64,000 nucleotides of DNA from Nocardioides albus (GTDB lineage Bacteria; Actinomycetota; Actinomycetes; Propionibacteriales; Nocardioidaceae). The stretch is taken from positions 124,001 to 188,000 of the forward strand of contig NZ_BMQT01000008.1 of assembly GCF_014648255.1 (NCBI RefSeq), in the 5' to 3' direction. Shown here piece by piece: positions 18,540-27,167 of this stretch. How positions within the stretch are numbered: position 1 is the first letter of the stretch; each line of letters begins with the position of its first letter. The position numbers were made by a program, and so were the translations under genes. The notes below the pieces were generated by a model. The model made no database searches, was not told where the DNA came from, and saw only the letters and a program-made list of their open reading frames with translations.

Positions 18540-19234
18540 CGGGTTGCTCCTGCGGTTGCGAGATCGGCGGCGCGGTAGCGCCCGGACGGCTCGTCGCCGG
18601 TGAGCAGCGCGAGCAGGTGCGGAACGACTGATTCCGGCAGTGGTCGGTCGGAGATGTCCTCACCGGGGAAGGCGGCCTGGTGCATGGAGGTGCGCATGTC
18701 GCCGGGGTCGACGGCGTACGCGCGGACGCCGTTCTCCTCGCCGAGGGTGAGGATCAGGTGATCGAGTGCGGCCTTGCTGGCGGCGTACGTTCCCCAGGTC
18801 GGGTAGTGCTCGACCGCCGCGTCGCTGGAGATGCCCACCAGGGTCCCGCGCGAGGCGATCAAGTAGGGGAGGAGCCGCTGGGTGAGTGAGAGCGGAGCGA
18901 GCAGGTTCGTCTCGAGCACGCTCGAGAAGAGGCTCTCGGGAACCTCGGCCAGGGGAAGCATCGGGCCGAGCTCGCTGGCGTTGTGCACGAGCAGGTCGAG
19001 GCGCCCGTGGCGGGCGACCGCGGCGGCGATGGCGTCCTGATGGTCGAGATCGCGCACGTCGCCGCCCAGCATCGTCACCCGAGAGCTGTCTGGCAGCGCG
19101 GCATGGAGACGGTCGGCGTTGCGGGCATTGGTGACGACGCTCCAGCCCCGGTCGATGAGGGCCGTGGTGAGAGCGTGCCCCAGCCCGGCGGATCCGCCGG
19201 TGATGACGGCTACTTCGTTGTCTGATCGGTTCAT
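18536..19234 (-). CDS. Short-chain dehydrogenase/reductase
   Basis: 232 residues from ATG 19234. The Rossmann motif TGGSAGLG, the NAS motif (HNASELG), the catalytic Ser (GISSDAAV) and YAASK are all present, so it should be an active NAD(P)H-dependent oxidoreductase of unknown substrate. A start at 19246 is possible, but an MerR-type promoter (TTGATC 19272-19267, 19-base spacer, AATGCT 19247-19242) would begin transcription at about 19234, so a leaderless start is favoured. The promoter spacer contains a SoxR box, and soxR is divergent. Confidence 0.88.
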   Translation of the reverse strand: MNRSDNEVAVITGGSAGLGHALTTALIDRGWSVVTNARNADRLHAALPDSSRVTMLGGDVRDLDHQDAIAAAVARHGRLDLLVHNASELGPMLPLAEVPESLFSSVLETNLLAPLSLTQRLLPYLIASRGTLVGISSDAAVEHYPTWGTYAASKAALDHLILTLGEENGVRAYAVDPGDMRTSMHQAAFPGEDISDRPLPESVVPHLLALLTGDEPSGRYRAADLATAGATR

Positions 19235-19250
19235 GCCGTCTAGCATTCAA

Positions 19251-19268
19251 CCTAAAGTGAACTTGAGA
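19251..19268. promoter_or_regulatory. SoxR box in the SDR/soxR divergent promoter
   Basis: CCTAAAGTGAACTTGAGA matches the E. coli SoxR box CCTCAAGTTAACTTGAGG at 15 of 18 positions. On the minus strand it fills the long spacer between TTGATC and AATGCT, the usual geometry for activation by MerR-family proteins such as SoxR. Confidence 0.8.
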
Positions 19269-19295
19269 TCAAGGGTTGCGACAGAAAAGAGTGAG

Positions 19296-19769
19296 ATGAA
19301 CACCCACGACCTGCTCACGATGGGCGATGTGACCCGGCGCAGCGGCTACGCGGCCTCCGCGGTGCGCTACTACGAGAGCCAGGGTCTGATCCGGGCCGAG
19401 CGGTCGGCCGGGGGGCAGCGTACGTTCGAGCGCAGCGTCCTGCGCCGGCTCGCCTTCATCCGGGCGGCCGCCAACGTCGGGCTCTCGCTGGACGAGATCA
19501 AGGCCGAGCTCGACTGTCTGCCTGATGACCGGACACCCACCAAGGCCGACTGGGCTCGGATGTCGAAGCACTGGCGCCGTCGCCTCGAGGAGCAGATCCA
19601 TGCTCTCGAGCGTCTCCGCGACAACCTCGACTCCTGCATCGGCTGCGGCTGCCTCTCCCTGCAGCGCTGCCGCATCTCCAACCCCGACGACGCCGCTGCC
19701 GCGCAGAGCTCCGGCGCCGCGTACCTCCCCAAGGTCCTCCGCCGCGACCCGCCCCGCCGCCGCCCCTGA
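19296..19769 (+). CDS. soxR: Redox-sensitive regulator SoxR
   Basis: 157 residues. An N-terminal MerR helix-turn-helix (LTMGDVTRRSGYAASAVRYYESQGLI) is followed by a dimerisation helix and the [2Fe-2S] motif CIGCGCLSLQRC (C-x2-C-x-C-x5-C), which defines SoxR. It senses superoxide or redox-cycling compounds; in Actinobacteria it usually controls a few oxidoreductases and pumps rather than soxS. The SoxR box at 19251-19268 and the divergent SDR-QueA-like pair give its likely target. The C terminus ends with an Arg/Pro-rich tail. Confidence 0.95.
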   Translation: MNTHDLLTMGDVTRRSGYAASAVRYYESQGLIRAERSAGGQRTFERSVLRRLAFIRAAANVGLSLDEIKAELDCLPDDRTPTKADWARMSKHWRRRLEEQIHALERLRDNLDSCIGCGCLSLQRCRISNPDDAAAAQSSGAAYLPKVLRRDPPRRRP

Positions 19770-19772
19770 CAG

Positions 19773-19865
19773 GCCGAGGCGTCACTCCCGTCGCTCGAGA
19801 CGTCACTTGGGTCGGTCGAGTGGTCAGGTCCGTGCCATCTCGGCCGACCGGAGTGACGCCTCGGC
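19773..19865. terminator. Palindromic intergenic element, copy 3 (bidirectional terminator)
   Basis: Perfect 16-base outer arms GCCGAGGCGTCACTCC (19773-19788) and GGAGTGACGCCTCGGC (19850-19865) enclose an imperfect inner palindrome related to the cores at 10166 and 17399. It lies between the convergent soxR and cyclophilin genes. Confidence 0.75.
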
Positions 19866-19874
19866 AGGTGGGGT

Positions 19875-20600
19875 TCAGCCGACGGTGATGGTCTCGAACT
19901 CGACAGCCTTCTTCGGGGCGCCGGTGCCGTCGGGGCCGGCCTCGGCAACACCAGCCTCGCCGACCTCCTGGAGGGTCTTGACGGCCGCCTCGTCGAGGGT
20001 GCCGAAGACGGTGTAGGCGGGCGGGAGCTGGGTGTCGCCAAAGACCATGAAGAACTGGCTGCCGCCGGTGTCGGGCTGGCCGGTGTTGGCCATCGCGAGG
20101 GTGCCGGCGGGGAAGGTGTCGCTCTCCTTGAACTCGTCGGGGATCGTGTAGCCCGGGCCGCCTGTGCCCTCGCCGGTCGGGTCGCCGCACTGCAGCAGCT
20201 CGAAGCCGGGGTTGTTGCCGAGGCGGTGGCAGCTGGTGGCGTCGTAGTAGTCCTGCGAGGCCAGCGAGAGGAACGAGTTGACGGTGCACGGCGCCTTGTC
20301 GGCGTCGAGGGTGATCGCGAGGGGACCGACGGAGGTGTTGATGGTGGCGGCGACCTTGCCGGTGTATTGCGCGGTCTTCTCCGGCGCGTCCACCTCCTTC
20401 GAGGCGCCCATCGGGTCCTCGGGGTAGTCGCAGCTGGTCGTGCCCGGCTTCACGATCGACTTCCAGTCGCTCGACTCGCTCGACTTCGGGCCGTCGTTGC
20501 TCTCCGTGGCCTCGCTGGAACCGCCGTCGTCGGAACCGCAGGCGGAGAGCGTCAGGAGCAGGGCAGCGGCGGCAACGGCCGGGAGCGCACGAGAAGACAT
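19875..20600 (-). CDS. Cyclophilin-type peptidyl-prolyl isomerase lipoprotein
   Basis: 241 residues. A lipoprotein signal peptide with lipobox LSAC (about residues 18-21) is followed by a Ser/Gly/Asp-rich linker to about 50 and a cyclophilin domain (about 80-241). The domain has SCHRLGNNPGFELLQCGDPTG, where the usual F-x-R-V pattern is SCHRL, and GSQFFMVFGDTQLPPAYTVFG. It should act as a foldase or chaperone on the outer face of the membrane. Proline-isomerase activity is likely but the substrate site is partly diverged. It is transcribed away from the acetyltransferase at 20777. Confidence 0.9.
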   Translation of the reverse strand: MSSRALPAVAAAALLLTLSACGSDDGGSSEATESNDGPKSSESSDWKSIVKPGTTSCDYPEDPMGASKEVDAPEKTAQYTGKVAATINTSVGPLAITLDADKAPCTVNSFLSLASQDYYDATSCHRLGNNPGFELLQCGDPTGEGTGGPGYTIPDEFKESDTFPAGTLAMANTGQPDTGGSQFFMVFGDTQLPPAYTVFGTLDEAAVKTLQEVGEAGVAEAGPDGTGAPKKAVEFETITVG

Positions 20601-20776
20601 GCCCAGATGCTAGGGGAGCGCCCCGAACGGTCCTGCGACGGACCCATTGCGCGGGCATCCGCCGCCAGCATCGGTGCCGCGCACTATCGCACACGATGGT
20701 TGCCCACCGCGATACTGCACCAGCCTCACCGCACCCACCCCGCCACGACAGGGGAGGGCTCGGCTAATCTCCAGCC

Positions 20777-21247
20777 GTGCCTGTGCTCTCCCTGCGCTTC
20801 GAGCTCGACGACCTGACCCGGCCCGAGGTGATCGGGATCCTCGAGGATCATCTCGAGGACATGTACGCGGTGACGCCGGCCGAGTCGGTGCACGCGCTCG
20901 ACCTCGAGGCACTGAAGGTGCCCGAGATCTCGTTCTGGTCCGCCTGGGAAGGATCAGAGCTCGTGGGCTGCGGTGCGCTGAAGGCGCTCGGCGAGGGTGA
21001 CTACGAGCTCAAGTCGATGCGCACAACGGCCGCCTCCCGCGGCCGCGGCGTCGCCACCGCGATGCTCCGCCATCTCATCGATCAGGCCAGGTCGCAGGGC
21101 GGCAGTCGGCTGCTCCTGGAGACCGGGACCGAAGACTTCTACGAGCCCGCGCGCCGCCTCTACGCAGGCAACGGCTTCACCGAACGCCCGCCCTTCGGCA
21201 GCTACGTGCTCGATCCCAACTCGGTGTTCTTCGAGCTCTCGCTGTAG
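20777..21247 (+). CDS. GNAT-family N-acetyltransferase
   Basis: 156 residues from GTG 20777. The acetyl-CoA site is visible as SRGRGVATAMLRHLIDQA, and the C-terminal part GTEDFYEPARRLYAGNGFTERPPFGSY resembles YafP/PhnO-type GNATs. The acceptor substrate cannot be predicted. The 3' end overlaps the MauE-type gene on the other strand by 46 bases, and both frames appear real, an unusual convergent overlap. Confidence 0.88.
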   Translation: MPVLSLRFELDDLTRPEVIGILEDHLEDMYAVTPAESVHALDLEALKVPEISFWSAWEGSELVGCGALKALGEGDYELKSMRTTAASRGRGVATAMLRHLIDQARSQGGSRLLLETGTEDFYEPARRLYAGNGFTERPPFGSYVLDPNSVFFELSL

Positions 21248-21729
21248 CTGTCGACCGGCGCAGCGGCCCGTCGAAACAGCAGGTTGTCGAGAGCGAGCTT
21301 CGTGCGGCGTACGACGATCAGGTAGACCGCGATCGCGAGCCAGCCCAGGTCGCGCAGGGTGTCGGCGAGGTAGGCCGGGTCGGCCGAGGCACCGCCACCG
21401 CCGAAGCAGCCGCAGTCGATGTTGAGCCCGCGTGCCCAGGCCGAGGTGATCCCGACGATGAACGAGCACAACCCCAGCGCGGTCGCCACCGCCGCCGTCC
21501 GGGTGAACAGCCCGAGGATCAGTAGCACCCCAAGCACGACCTCGGCGATCGGCATCGCGATCGCGTACGCAGGTGCGAGCTGCCACGGCAGCAGCTGGTA
21601 GCCGCGGACCGCCTGTTCGGTGATCGCCGGCTCGGGGAGCTTGGCGAGCCCGGCGGACAGGAACACGAAGCCGAGGTAGAGGCGGCCGGCGAGCCCGATC
21701 CAGCCCAGCAGATCAGCGCGAGTCCTCAT
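21202..21729 (-). CDS. MauE/DoxX-type membrane protein with CGC motif
   Basis: 175 residues with four membrane helices. The start is ATG 21729, overlapping the stop of the upstream small gene as ATGA. The sequence LGFVFLSAGLAKL near the N terminus and NIDCGCFGGG between helices match the methylamine-utilisation MauE/DoxX group, in which a cysteine pair may pass electrons as in disulfide exchange. No mau genes are nearby, so the role is probably general thiol-redox chemistry (inference). The last 15 codons overlap the acetyltransferase gene. Confidence 0.82.
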   Translation of the reverse strand: MRTRADLLGWIGLAGRLYLGFVFLSAGLAKLPEPAITEQAVRGYQLLPWQLAPAYAIAMPIAEVVLGVLLILGLFTRTAAVATALGLCSFIVGITSAWARGLNIDCGCFGGGGASADPAYLADTLRDLGWLAIAVYLIVVRRTKLALDNLLFRRAAAPVDSYSESSKNTELGSST

Positions 21730-21917
21730 GAGAGCACCACCCACGAGGTGCGCAGCACGCCGAAGACGACGAACGCCGCCACGACCGCATATCCGGTCCA
21801 CAGCAACGCCGCCGGGGAGATCTCGTCCCGGATCTCACGCCGCACGAACCACACCCCGAGCACGAGCACGGCCACGGAGACCATGACCAGGCCGACGACG
21901 TACCACACCTCGTTCAC
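21726..21917 (-). CDS. Small two-helix membrane protein
   Basis: 63 residues from GTG 21917. Two hydrophobic segments (about residues 5-25 and 38-60) are separated by a charged loop RREIRDEIS. It is not a family I recognise. The ATGA overlap with the MauE-type gene indicates translation coupling, which suggests the two form a membrane pair. Confidence 0.65.
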   Translation of the reverse strand: MNEVWYVVGLVMVSVAVLVLGVWFVRREIRDEISPAALLWTGYAVVAAFVVFGVLRTSWVVLS

Positions 21918-22026
21918 CTGGCCAGGGTGCCACAGCCACGGCCCGCAGCCACGGCCAGGACGCCCACCCTCAGCGCATCTTCAGACTCCGAGGCGCCTTC
22001 TCAGGAATCCCGCTCAGGAACCCTGC

Positions 22027-23307
22027 TCACGGCTGCAGCCACCAGGGGCTGGTGTAGGCGATACCCAGATCGTTGCATGGGTGGCCCTCGGGCCCCGGTG
22101 TCGCGTTGGGCTGAGTCGGGTCGCTGACCCGCAGCAGCACCCAGTCACCGTCGTCAACAGAGACCGGCACCGTGACCGAGACCGGGTCACCGACGCGGAA
22201 CGCCACGACGTCGGCGACGACGGGCACCGACGGACCCGGGCGCAGCACCTGCAGATGGAGCTCGCGGCCGACCCAGTCCGCGTCGCGAGCGAGGTCGAGG
22301 GCGAACCGCATGTCGCCACCGCGCCCGGCGATCACCGAGCCCATCCGGTGTTCCGTGCCGCCCACCGTCGCCACCGCGTCGACGCGGAGGCCTGAGGTGC
22401 GGGTGGCGAAGAACCGTCGCGCGCGCATCGCCTCGAATACGCCACCCCTATCGTGCGACTGCACCCACAACCCGGTCCGCCCCTTGCCCTCCGGATGACC
22501 CCAGTCGGTGCCGTGCTCGTCGGTGACGCCGCTGATCCCGGTGCGCCAGCCGGCGTTGAGACACTGGCACAGTGGAGAGCTCCTGCCGTCGGCAAACCCT
22601 TCAAACAGATAGTCGTCGCCGCGGTTGAACATCTCCAGCGACACCATCCGCTCCCGCGCCCGCGCGTCGTAGCGGAACTCCTGGAACCGGAACGGCTCGC
22701 GCCCGGGATGGTTGAACCCCGCGAGACCGTCGGAGCCGCCATCGATCAGCGGCGTAGAAGGCGAGCGCGCCAGCCAGTCGAAGAACGGTCGCATCGCGCC
22801 GATGCGGATGATGTCGGTGAAGTGCTCGGTGCCCCACACGTTGACATGGCCCAACAGCGGCTCCGACCACTCGAACCCGCGGATCGCGGTGAAGGTGCCG
22901 TCGGCGTTGGCAGCATCGGCCAGCTCGCGGGTCCGGGCCCAGTCCGAGCGGGTGATGCCACCGAGCTGTTTGTACGCCGGCGGCAGCAGCCCCGCCAGGG
23001 CATCGCCGAGGATGCTGTCGGAGACGGTCGCATGGTCGGTAAGGGCCGCTACGTCCAGGCCGGCGCTGCGCATCGAGTCGAAGGCGAGGTCCGGGTCACC
23101 GTCGCCGTCCGACATCAAGGTGTGGTTGTGCAGGTCTGCATGGACCAGCGTGGTCCCCGAGGCCAGCCGCGAGGTCCGGCTCGCCCCGATCCCGGGACGC
23201 GCGGTCGCCGACGCTGCCGCTCCCGTGAACGACGACGACATCGAGGCCAGCAGGAGCCCGGCTCCCGCGGCTCCCAGGGCGGTACGTCTGGTCAGAGGCC
23301 GAGTCAT
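22027..23307 (-). CDS. Tat-exported PHP-domain metal hydrolase (CehA/McbA-like)
   Basis: 426 residues from ATG 23307. The N terminus TRPLTRRTALGAAGAGLLLA is a twin-arginine signal. A PHP domain follows, with HADLHNHTLMSDGDG, the Asp/His ALTDHAT and later GFNHPGREPF, as in CehA/McbA-family phosphoesterases or esterases. It should act outside the membrane on an unknown ester or phosphoester. The frame runs 42 bases upstream of the chosen start, but the Tat signal sets the beginning. It is a single gene with a 111-base gap to the VOC gene upstream. Confidence 0.82.
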   Translation of the reverse strand: MTRPLTRRTALGAAGAGLLLASMSSSFTGAAASATARPGIGASRTSRLASGTTLVHADLHNHTLMSDGDGDPDLAFDSMRSAGLDVAALTDHATVSDSILGDALAGLLPPAYKQLGGITRSDWARTRELADAANADGTFTAIRGFEWSEPLLGHVNVWGTEHFTDIIRIGAMRPFFDWLARSPSTPLIDGGSDGLAGFNHPGREPFRFQEFRYDARARERMVSLEMFNRGDDYLFEGFADGRSSPLCQCLNAGWRTGISGVTDEHGTDWGHPEGKGRTGLWVQSHDRGGVFEAMRARRFFATRTSGLRVDAVATVGGTEHRMGSVIAGRGGDMRFALDLARDADWVGRELHLQVLRPGPSVPVVADVVAFRVGDPVSVTVPVSVDDGDWVLLRVSDPTQPNATPGPEGHPCNDLGIAYTSPWWLQP

Positions 23308-23418
23308 CGCCCGGCGGGTTCCGTGGTCCGGTTCATGTCCGAGGCACATGGCCCCTATTTGACGCAGATCTCGGCGGCCTACGAGAAGCTTTCAGCCCAA
23401 ACGCCGGTGAAGTCCGCG

Positions 23419-24171
23419 CTAGGCGACGCGCCCGGTCAGCGGATCACGATCGGTGAGGCAGTAGACCTGCCCGTACGGCGCTCGCATCACCGTCCACCAC
23501 TCGAGGACGCCGACCGTCTCGGCTCCGAGCGCCTCGTGCCGGCACGTCTCCGAGGCACGGTCGGCGACGGCGAGATCCGGATGGGCCCGGACCTCGCCGT
23601 CCTCGTCCTCGAGCTGTTGCAGGAGGATCCGCAGCCCGCCGTGCGGGTCGGGGTCGGCGAGGCGTACGAACTCGGGGGACTTGGTCTGCTCAGGAGTCCG
23701 TCCGGTGATCGCCGTCCAGAACCCCACCTCTTGGTCCCAACGGGAACGGGGGATGTCGATGCACACCTGGTCGAGCACCCGCGAGGGCTCCGCGCGCGCG
23801 AAGCTCGGCGCTGTGCCCGTGCTCGTCCCGAGCGTGTGGCAGAAGAGCAGACCGCCGGGGGAGCGCATGACCGGCACACCGTCGTAGGTCCACGCTGGCT
23901 GCGCGCCGAGGGAGGTCGATCGCTCGACGGCAGACTCGCGGTCGTGTGCGTCGAGGTCGATGTGGACCCGTGGCCCGCTGTCGTGCGCCTGCATCTTCAG
24001 CCAGGGGTCACCGGTCTGGGGCACCAGGGTGAGGAACTGTCCGTCCTCGCCGCGAGGCGGCGAGAGGGCCCAGCCGGTCGCGGCCGACCAGAAGCCGTAC
24101 GCCTCCTCCCAGTGGGAGCGCGGGACATCGAGGAAGAGATGGAACCAGGCAGGTGTGCCAGCGGTGCTCAT
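23419..24171 (-). CDS. VOC-family protein with two tandem domains
   Basis: 250 residues from ATG 24171. Two vicinal-oxygen-chelate domains can be seen: residues about 8-115 (WFHLFLDVPRSHWEEAYGFWSAATG) and 125-245 (VLDQVCIDIPRSRWDQEVGFWTAITG). Their internal similarity shows a duplication. Such proteins are glyoxalase, dioxygenase or antibiotic-binding folds; metal ligands are not clearly conserved, so a binding role is equally likely. Substrate unknown. Confidence 0.82.
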   Translation of the reverse strand: MSTAGTPAWFHLFLDVPRSHWEEAYGFWSAATGWALSPPRGEDGQFLTLVPQTGDPWLKMQAHDSGPRVHIDLDAHDRESAVERSTSLGAQPAWTYDGVPVMRSPGGLLFCHTLGTSTGTAPSFARAEPSRVLDQVCIDIPRSRWDQEVGFWTAITGRTPEQTKSPEFVRLADPDPHGGLRILLQQLEDEDGEVRAHPDLAVADRASETCRHEALGAETVGVLEWWTVMRAPYGQVYCLTDRDPLTGRVA

Positions 24172-24270
24172 GAGTTCGACCCTACGCGCGACAAAACGTG
24201 GGTCGCGGCAGAACGACGCACGCCGGGGCACGCCGCGGATGCGGCGCGCCCCGGCGTGACCGGGTCGGGA

Positions 24271-24546
24271 TCAACCCTGCTGAGAGATCCCGAACTGTAC
24301 GTTGCCGGAGTCATCCATCCCGGCGTCGAGGACCTTGTCATCGAGCTCGGCGGCAGCGCCCTGGTCGAGGAAGACCCGCGCGCCCTCCTGCTCGATGACC
24401 TGGTCCTGACCCTCGGGAGCGGGGACAAGTGCGGCGCTCAAGGCACCGTCCGGTTCTGCGTTGGCGGCGAGCCGGAGGCCGGCGCCCTGGGACTGCTCGG
24501 AGATCGAGCGGACGATGGTGGTGGCGTTCTCGGTCAGCTGAAGCAT
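24271..24546 (-). CDS. HesB/IscA-like protein without cysteines
   Basis: 91 residues from ATG 24546, with GGAAG 8 bases upstream (a start at 24561 is also possible). The sequence LQLTENATTIVRSISEQS, then GAGLRLAA and ARVFLDQGAAAELDDKVLD, follows the HesB-like fold of A-type Fe-S carriers. All three cysteines that bind the cluster in IscA are missing, so iron-sulphur transfer is unlikely. Actinobacteria often carry such Cys-free forms; the role is unknown. Confidence 0.7.
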   Translation of the reverse strand: MLQLTENATTIVRSISEQSQGAGLRLAANAEPDGALSAALVPAPEGQDQVIEQEGARVFLDQGAAAELDDKVLDAGMDDSGNVQFGISQQG

Positions 24547-24630
24547 GTCGAGATCTTCCATGGTTGGGTACGGAGTACCCGCTCCACCATTCCTCACAGA
24601 TCGGCGTCGTTCAAGCCCGGCATGCCGGGG

Positions 24631-25005
24631 TCACGCGTCCCAGCCCTCCGGGCGGAGCTTCTTCGGGAGCTTCGAGACGACCGTGGCGTACGACTCGTCG
24701 ACCGCCTCCAGGAGCTCCTCGTCGGGAATCGCGCCGCCCCATGCGAGGTCGTTCCATCCCGAGCGGCCGATGTAGCCGGTGACAGTCACGTCGTCGGGAT
24801 AGCGCAGCAGCCACTCGTCGGCGATCTCCCGGGACGGCCCGCATTTCAGCCCCACTTTCGTGTCCCCGAGGAACGCGAAAATCTTGCCGCGCTCGCCCGG
24901 CCCGACCTTGATCACCGGGTGCTCGTGATCCCACGGATTGTCCGGCCAGGCACCCGGCTTGGTGAGGCAGTAGGCCTGCAGCGACGTCACGTCCATGGCG
25001 ACCAT
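24631..25005 (-). CDS. MmcQ/YjbR-family protein
   Basis: 124 residues (the Met at 24996 is an alternative start). The pattern LQAYCLTKPGAWPDNPWDHEHPVIKVG ... KIFAFLG ... VGLKCGP ... GYIGRSGWNDLAWGGAIPDEELLEAVDESY is typical of the YjbR/DUF419 family, a CyaY-like fold once called DNA-binding. Biochemical role unknown. A second, more distant member is at 50252-50623. Confidence 0.85.
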   Translation of the reverse strand: MVAMDVTSLQAYCLTKPGAWPDNPWDHEHPVIKVGPGERGKIFAFLGDTKVGLKCGPSREIADEWLLRYPDDVTVTGYIGRSGWNDLAWGGAIPDEELLEAVDESYATVVSKLPKKLRPEGWDA

Positions 25006-25110
25006 GTTGCCACCGCTGGAGACTGCCAGGGCCGCGATTTCGGGCGGTTCAATTACTGCTTGGCAGGCCTAGAATTGATCGCGAGGACAGTCGTTCTTCC
25101 TGCGACCGGA

Positions 25111-25533
25111 TCAGCCTATGTCCGCGCCGTAGACCTTGGTGACCGCAATCGTGATGAGCACGCGACGGTCCTTCACCATCACCTCACGGTATTCGTCCCA
25201 GTCGGGGTGCTCACCGGCGCCGCGGCGGTAGTAGTCGACGAGCGCGTCGACCTCGGGGCTGTCGAGCGAGGCGCCGGGTCCGGTGAGCGTGACGGTGCCC
25301 TCGGCCGTCGCCCAGGACCGGCCGCCGGGCCCGTCGACCTCGATCGCCGCCCGCGGGGCGCGTCGGAGGTTCTTCGTCTTCACCAGCCCCTCGCGGGTCG
25401 AAATCAGGATCTCGCTGCGCTCGCGGTCGTAGTACTGCCACACCGGCGAGAGCTGCGGCAGCCCGTCGGCCTTGATCGTGGCCAGGATCCCGTGACGGGT
25501 CGTGGCGAGCAGCTCGTGCGGATCGAACGTCAT
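25111..25533 (-). CDS. F420-dependent PPOX-class split-barrel oxidoreductase
   Basis: 140 residues matching the PNPOx-like split barrel: LLATTRHGILATIKADGLPQLSPVWQYYD at the N terminus, then ILISTREGLVKTKNLRRAPRAAIEVDG. The LVKTKNL stretch with basic residues is typical of members that bind F420 or FMN in Actinobacteria. Substrate unknown. It is divergent from the secreted peptidase at 25665, with 131 bases between. Confidence 0.83.
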   Translation of the reverse strand: MTFDPHELLATTRHGILATIKADGLPQLSPVWQYYDRERSEILISTREGLVKTKNLRRAPRAAIEVDGPGGRSWATAEGTVTLTGPGASLDSPEVDALVDYYRRGAGEHPDWDEYREVMVKDRRVLITIAVTKVYGADIG

Positions 25534-25664
25534 GTGAAGCGCCTCCTCGGTGGTCGTTGTCTCTAGAAGGCGTCGGGACGCGACTTCGTTCCCGGTTCCT
25601 AATTCGCAGGTGCATGGAGCGTACGTCGGCTAGGTTGCCGAGGAGCGCCTTCGAAGGAGACCCC

Positions 25665-27086
25665 ATGCGTGCACTGTTCGGCAGACTTCTGGTGGCGGTG
25701 GGGCTGATGTCCCTGCTCGTCGCCGCCCCCGCCAACCCCGCGACGGCAGCCGAGGACGACATCCTCGACCGCCTTCTGGCCATCGAGGGCGTCAGCCTCG
25801 TCCAGGAGAAGCCGGTCGCGGGCTACCGCTACTTCGTCCTCAACTTCACCCAGGCGGTGGACCACCGCGACCCGGACGGCGACACGTTCCAGCAGCGGTT
25901 CACGGTGCTGCACAAGGACACTTCTCGTCCCACCGTGTTCCACACCAGTGGCTACGGCGTCTCCACCAACCCCGGCCGCAGCGAGCCGACCCGGATCGTC
26001 GACGGCAACCAGGTCTCGATGGAATACCGGTTCTTCACCCCGTCCCGCCCCGCCCCGGCCGACTGGGACGACCTCGACATCTGGCAGGGCGCCAGCGACC
26101 AGCACGCGATCTTCGAGGCTCTCAAGCCGATCTACGGAGCCAAGTGGCTCTCCACCGGTGGCTCCAAGGGCGGCATGACCGCGACCTACTTCGAGCGCTT
26201 CTACCCCCGAGACATGGACGGTGTCGTCGCCTACGTCGCACCGAACGACGTGGTCAACCGCGAGGACTCCGCCTACGACGACTTCTTCGCCAGCGTCGGC
26301 ACCGAGGACTGCCGCGACCGGCTCAACGGTGTCCAGCGCGAGGCCCTCGTCCGCCGCGAGGCGCTGAAGGCGAAGTACGCCGATCTCGCGGCGGCCGAGG
26401 GCTACACCTTCGACACCGTGGGCAGCCTGGACTCTGCGTACGAGATGGTGGTGCTCGACTACGTCTGGGCGTTCTGGCAGTACGCCGGCACTGCCCAGTG
26501 CTCGACCATCCCCGCCGACGCCGCGACCGCCACCGACCAGGCGATCTGGGACTCGATCGACAACTACTCGGGCTTCAGCTTCTACACCGACCAGGGCCTG
26601 AGCCCCTACACGCCCTACTACTTCCAGGCGGGCACCGAGCTGGGCGCGCCGACGATCGGCTTCCCGCACATCGAGGACGACCTGATCCGCTACGGCTACC
26701 AGCCGCCGCGCAACTTCGTCCCGCGCGAGATCGACATGCGGTTCGACCCGTCCGCGATGCGTGACATCGACTCCTGGGTGCGCAAGCACGCCGACCAGAT
26801 GCTCTTCGTCTACGGCGAGGCCGACCCGTGGGGCGCCGAGCGCTTCCGCCCCGGCAAGAAGACCACTGACTCCTACGTCCTCACCGCCCCGGGCATGAAC
26901 CACGGCGCCAACGTGGCCGGTCTGGTCGCCGACGAGCGTGAGCTCGCCACCGCCCGGATCCTGGAGTGGGCGGGTGTCGCGACTCCCGCGGTCGAGGCGG
27001 ACGCGGCGAAGGCGAAGCCGCTGGCGTCGTACGACGCGAAGCTCGACAAGCGTGACCTGCGTCAGGAGCGCAGCATGCGGCCGTAG
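25665..27086 (+). CDS. Secreted serine aminopeptidase (S37/PS-10-like)
   Basis: 473 residues from ATG 25665, preceded by GAAGGAGA at an ideal distance. A Sec signal peptide covers residues 1-29 (cleavage after ATAA). The mature protein is the S37-type alpha/beta hydrolase known from Streptomyces secreted tripeptidyl aminopeptidases: nucleophile Ser167 in GGSKGGM, acid in YGEADPWG and His in APGMNHG. It should remove N-terminal tripeptides in the medium. The upstream part of the reading frame is not used. A Lys/Ala/Arg-rich tail ends the protein. Confidence 0.88.
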   Translation: MRALFGRLLVAVGLMSLLVAAPANPATAAEDDILDRLLAIEGVSLVQEKPVAGYRYFVLNFTQAVDHRDPDGDTFQQRFTVLHKDTSRPTVFHTSGYGVSTNPGRSEPTRIVDGNQVSMEYRFFTPSRPAPADWDDLDIWQGASDQHAIFEALKPIYGAKWLSTGGSKGGMTATYFERFYPRDMDGVVAYVAPNDVVNREDSAYDDFFASVGTEDCRDRLNGVQREALVRREALKAKYADLAAAEGYTFDTVGSLDSAYEMVVLDYVWAFWQYAGTAQCSTIPADAATATDQAIWDSIDNYSGFSFYTDQGLSPYTPYYFQAGTELGAPTIGFPHIEDDLIRYGYQPPRNFVPREIDMRFDPSAMRDIDSWVRKHADQMLFVYGEADPWGAERFRPGKKTTDSYVLTAPGMNHGANVAGLVADERELATARILEWAGVATPAVEADAAKAKPLASYDAKLDKRDLRQERSMRP

Positions 27087-27167
27087 GTGAACAAGTGGCC
27101 GATGAGACGTGGCCGAAGTGAAATGGCCCTTGTCTTCGAGCGCGCTCGAAGCCCTAGCGTCTGAAGT

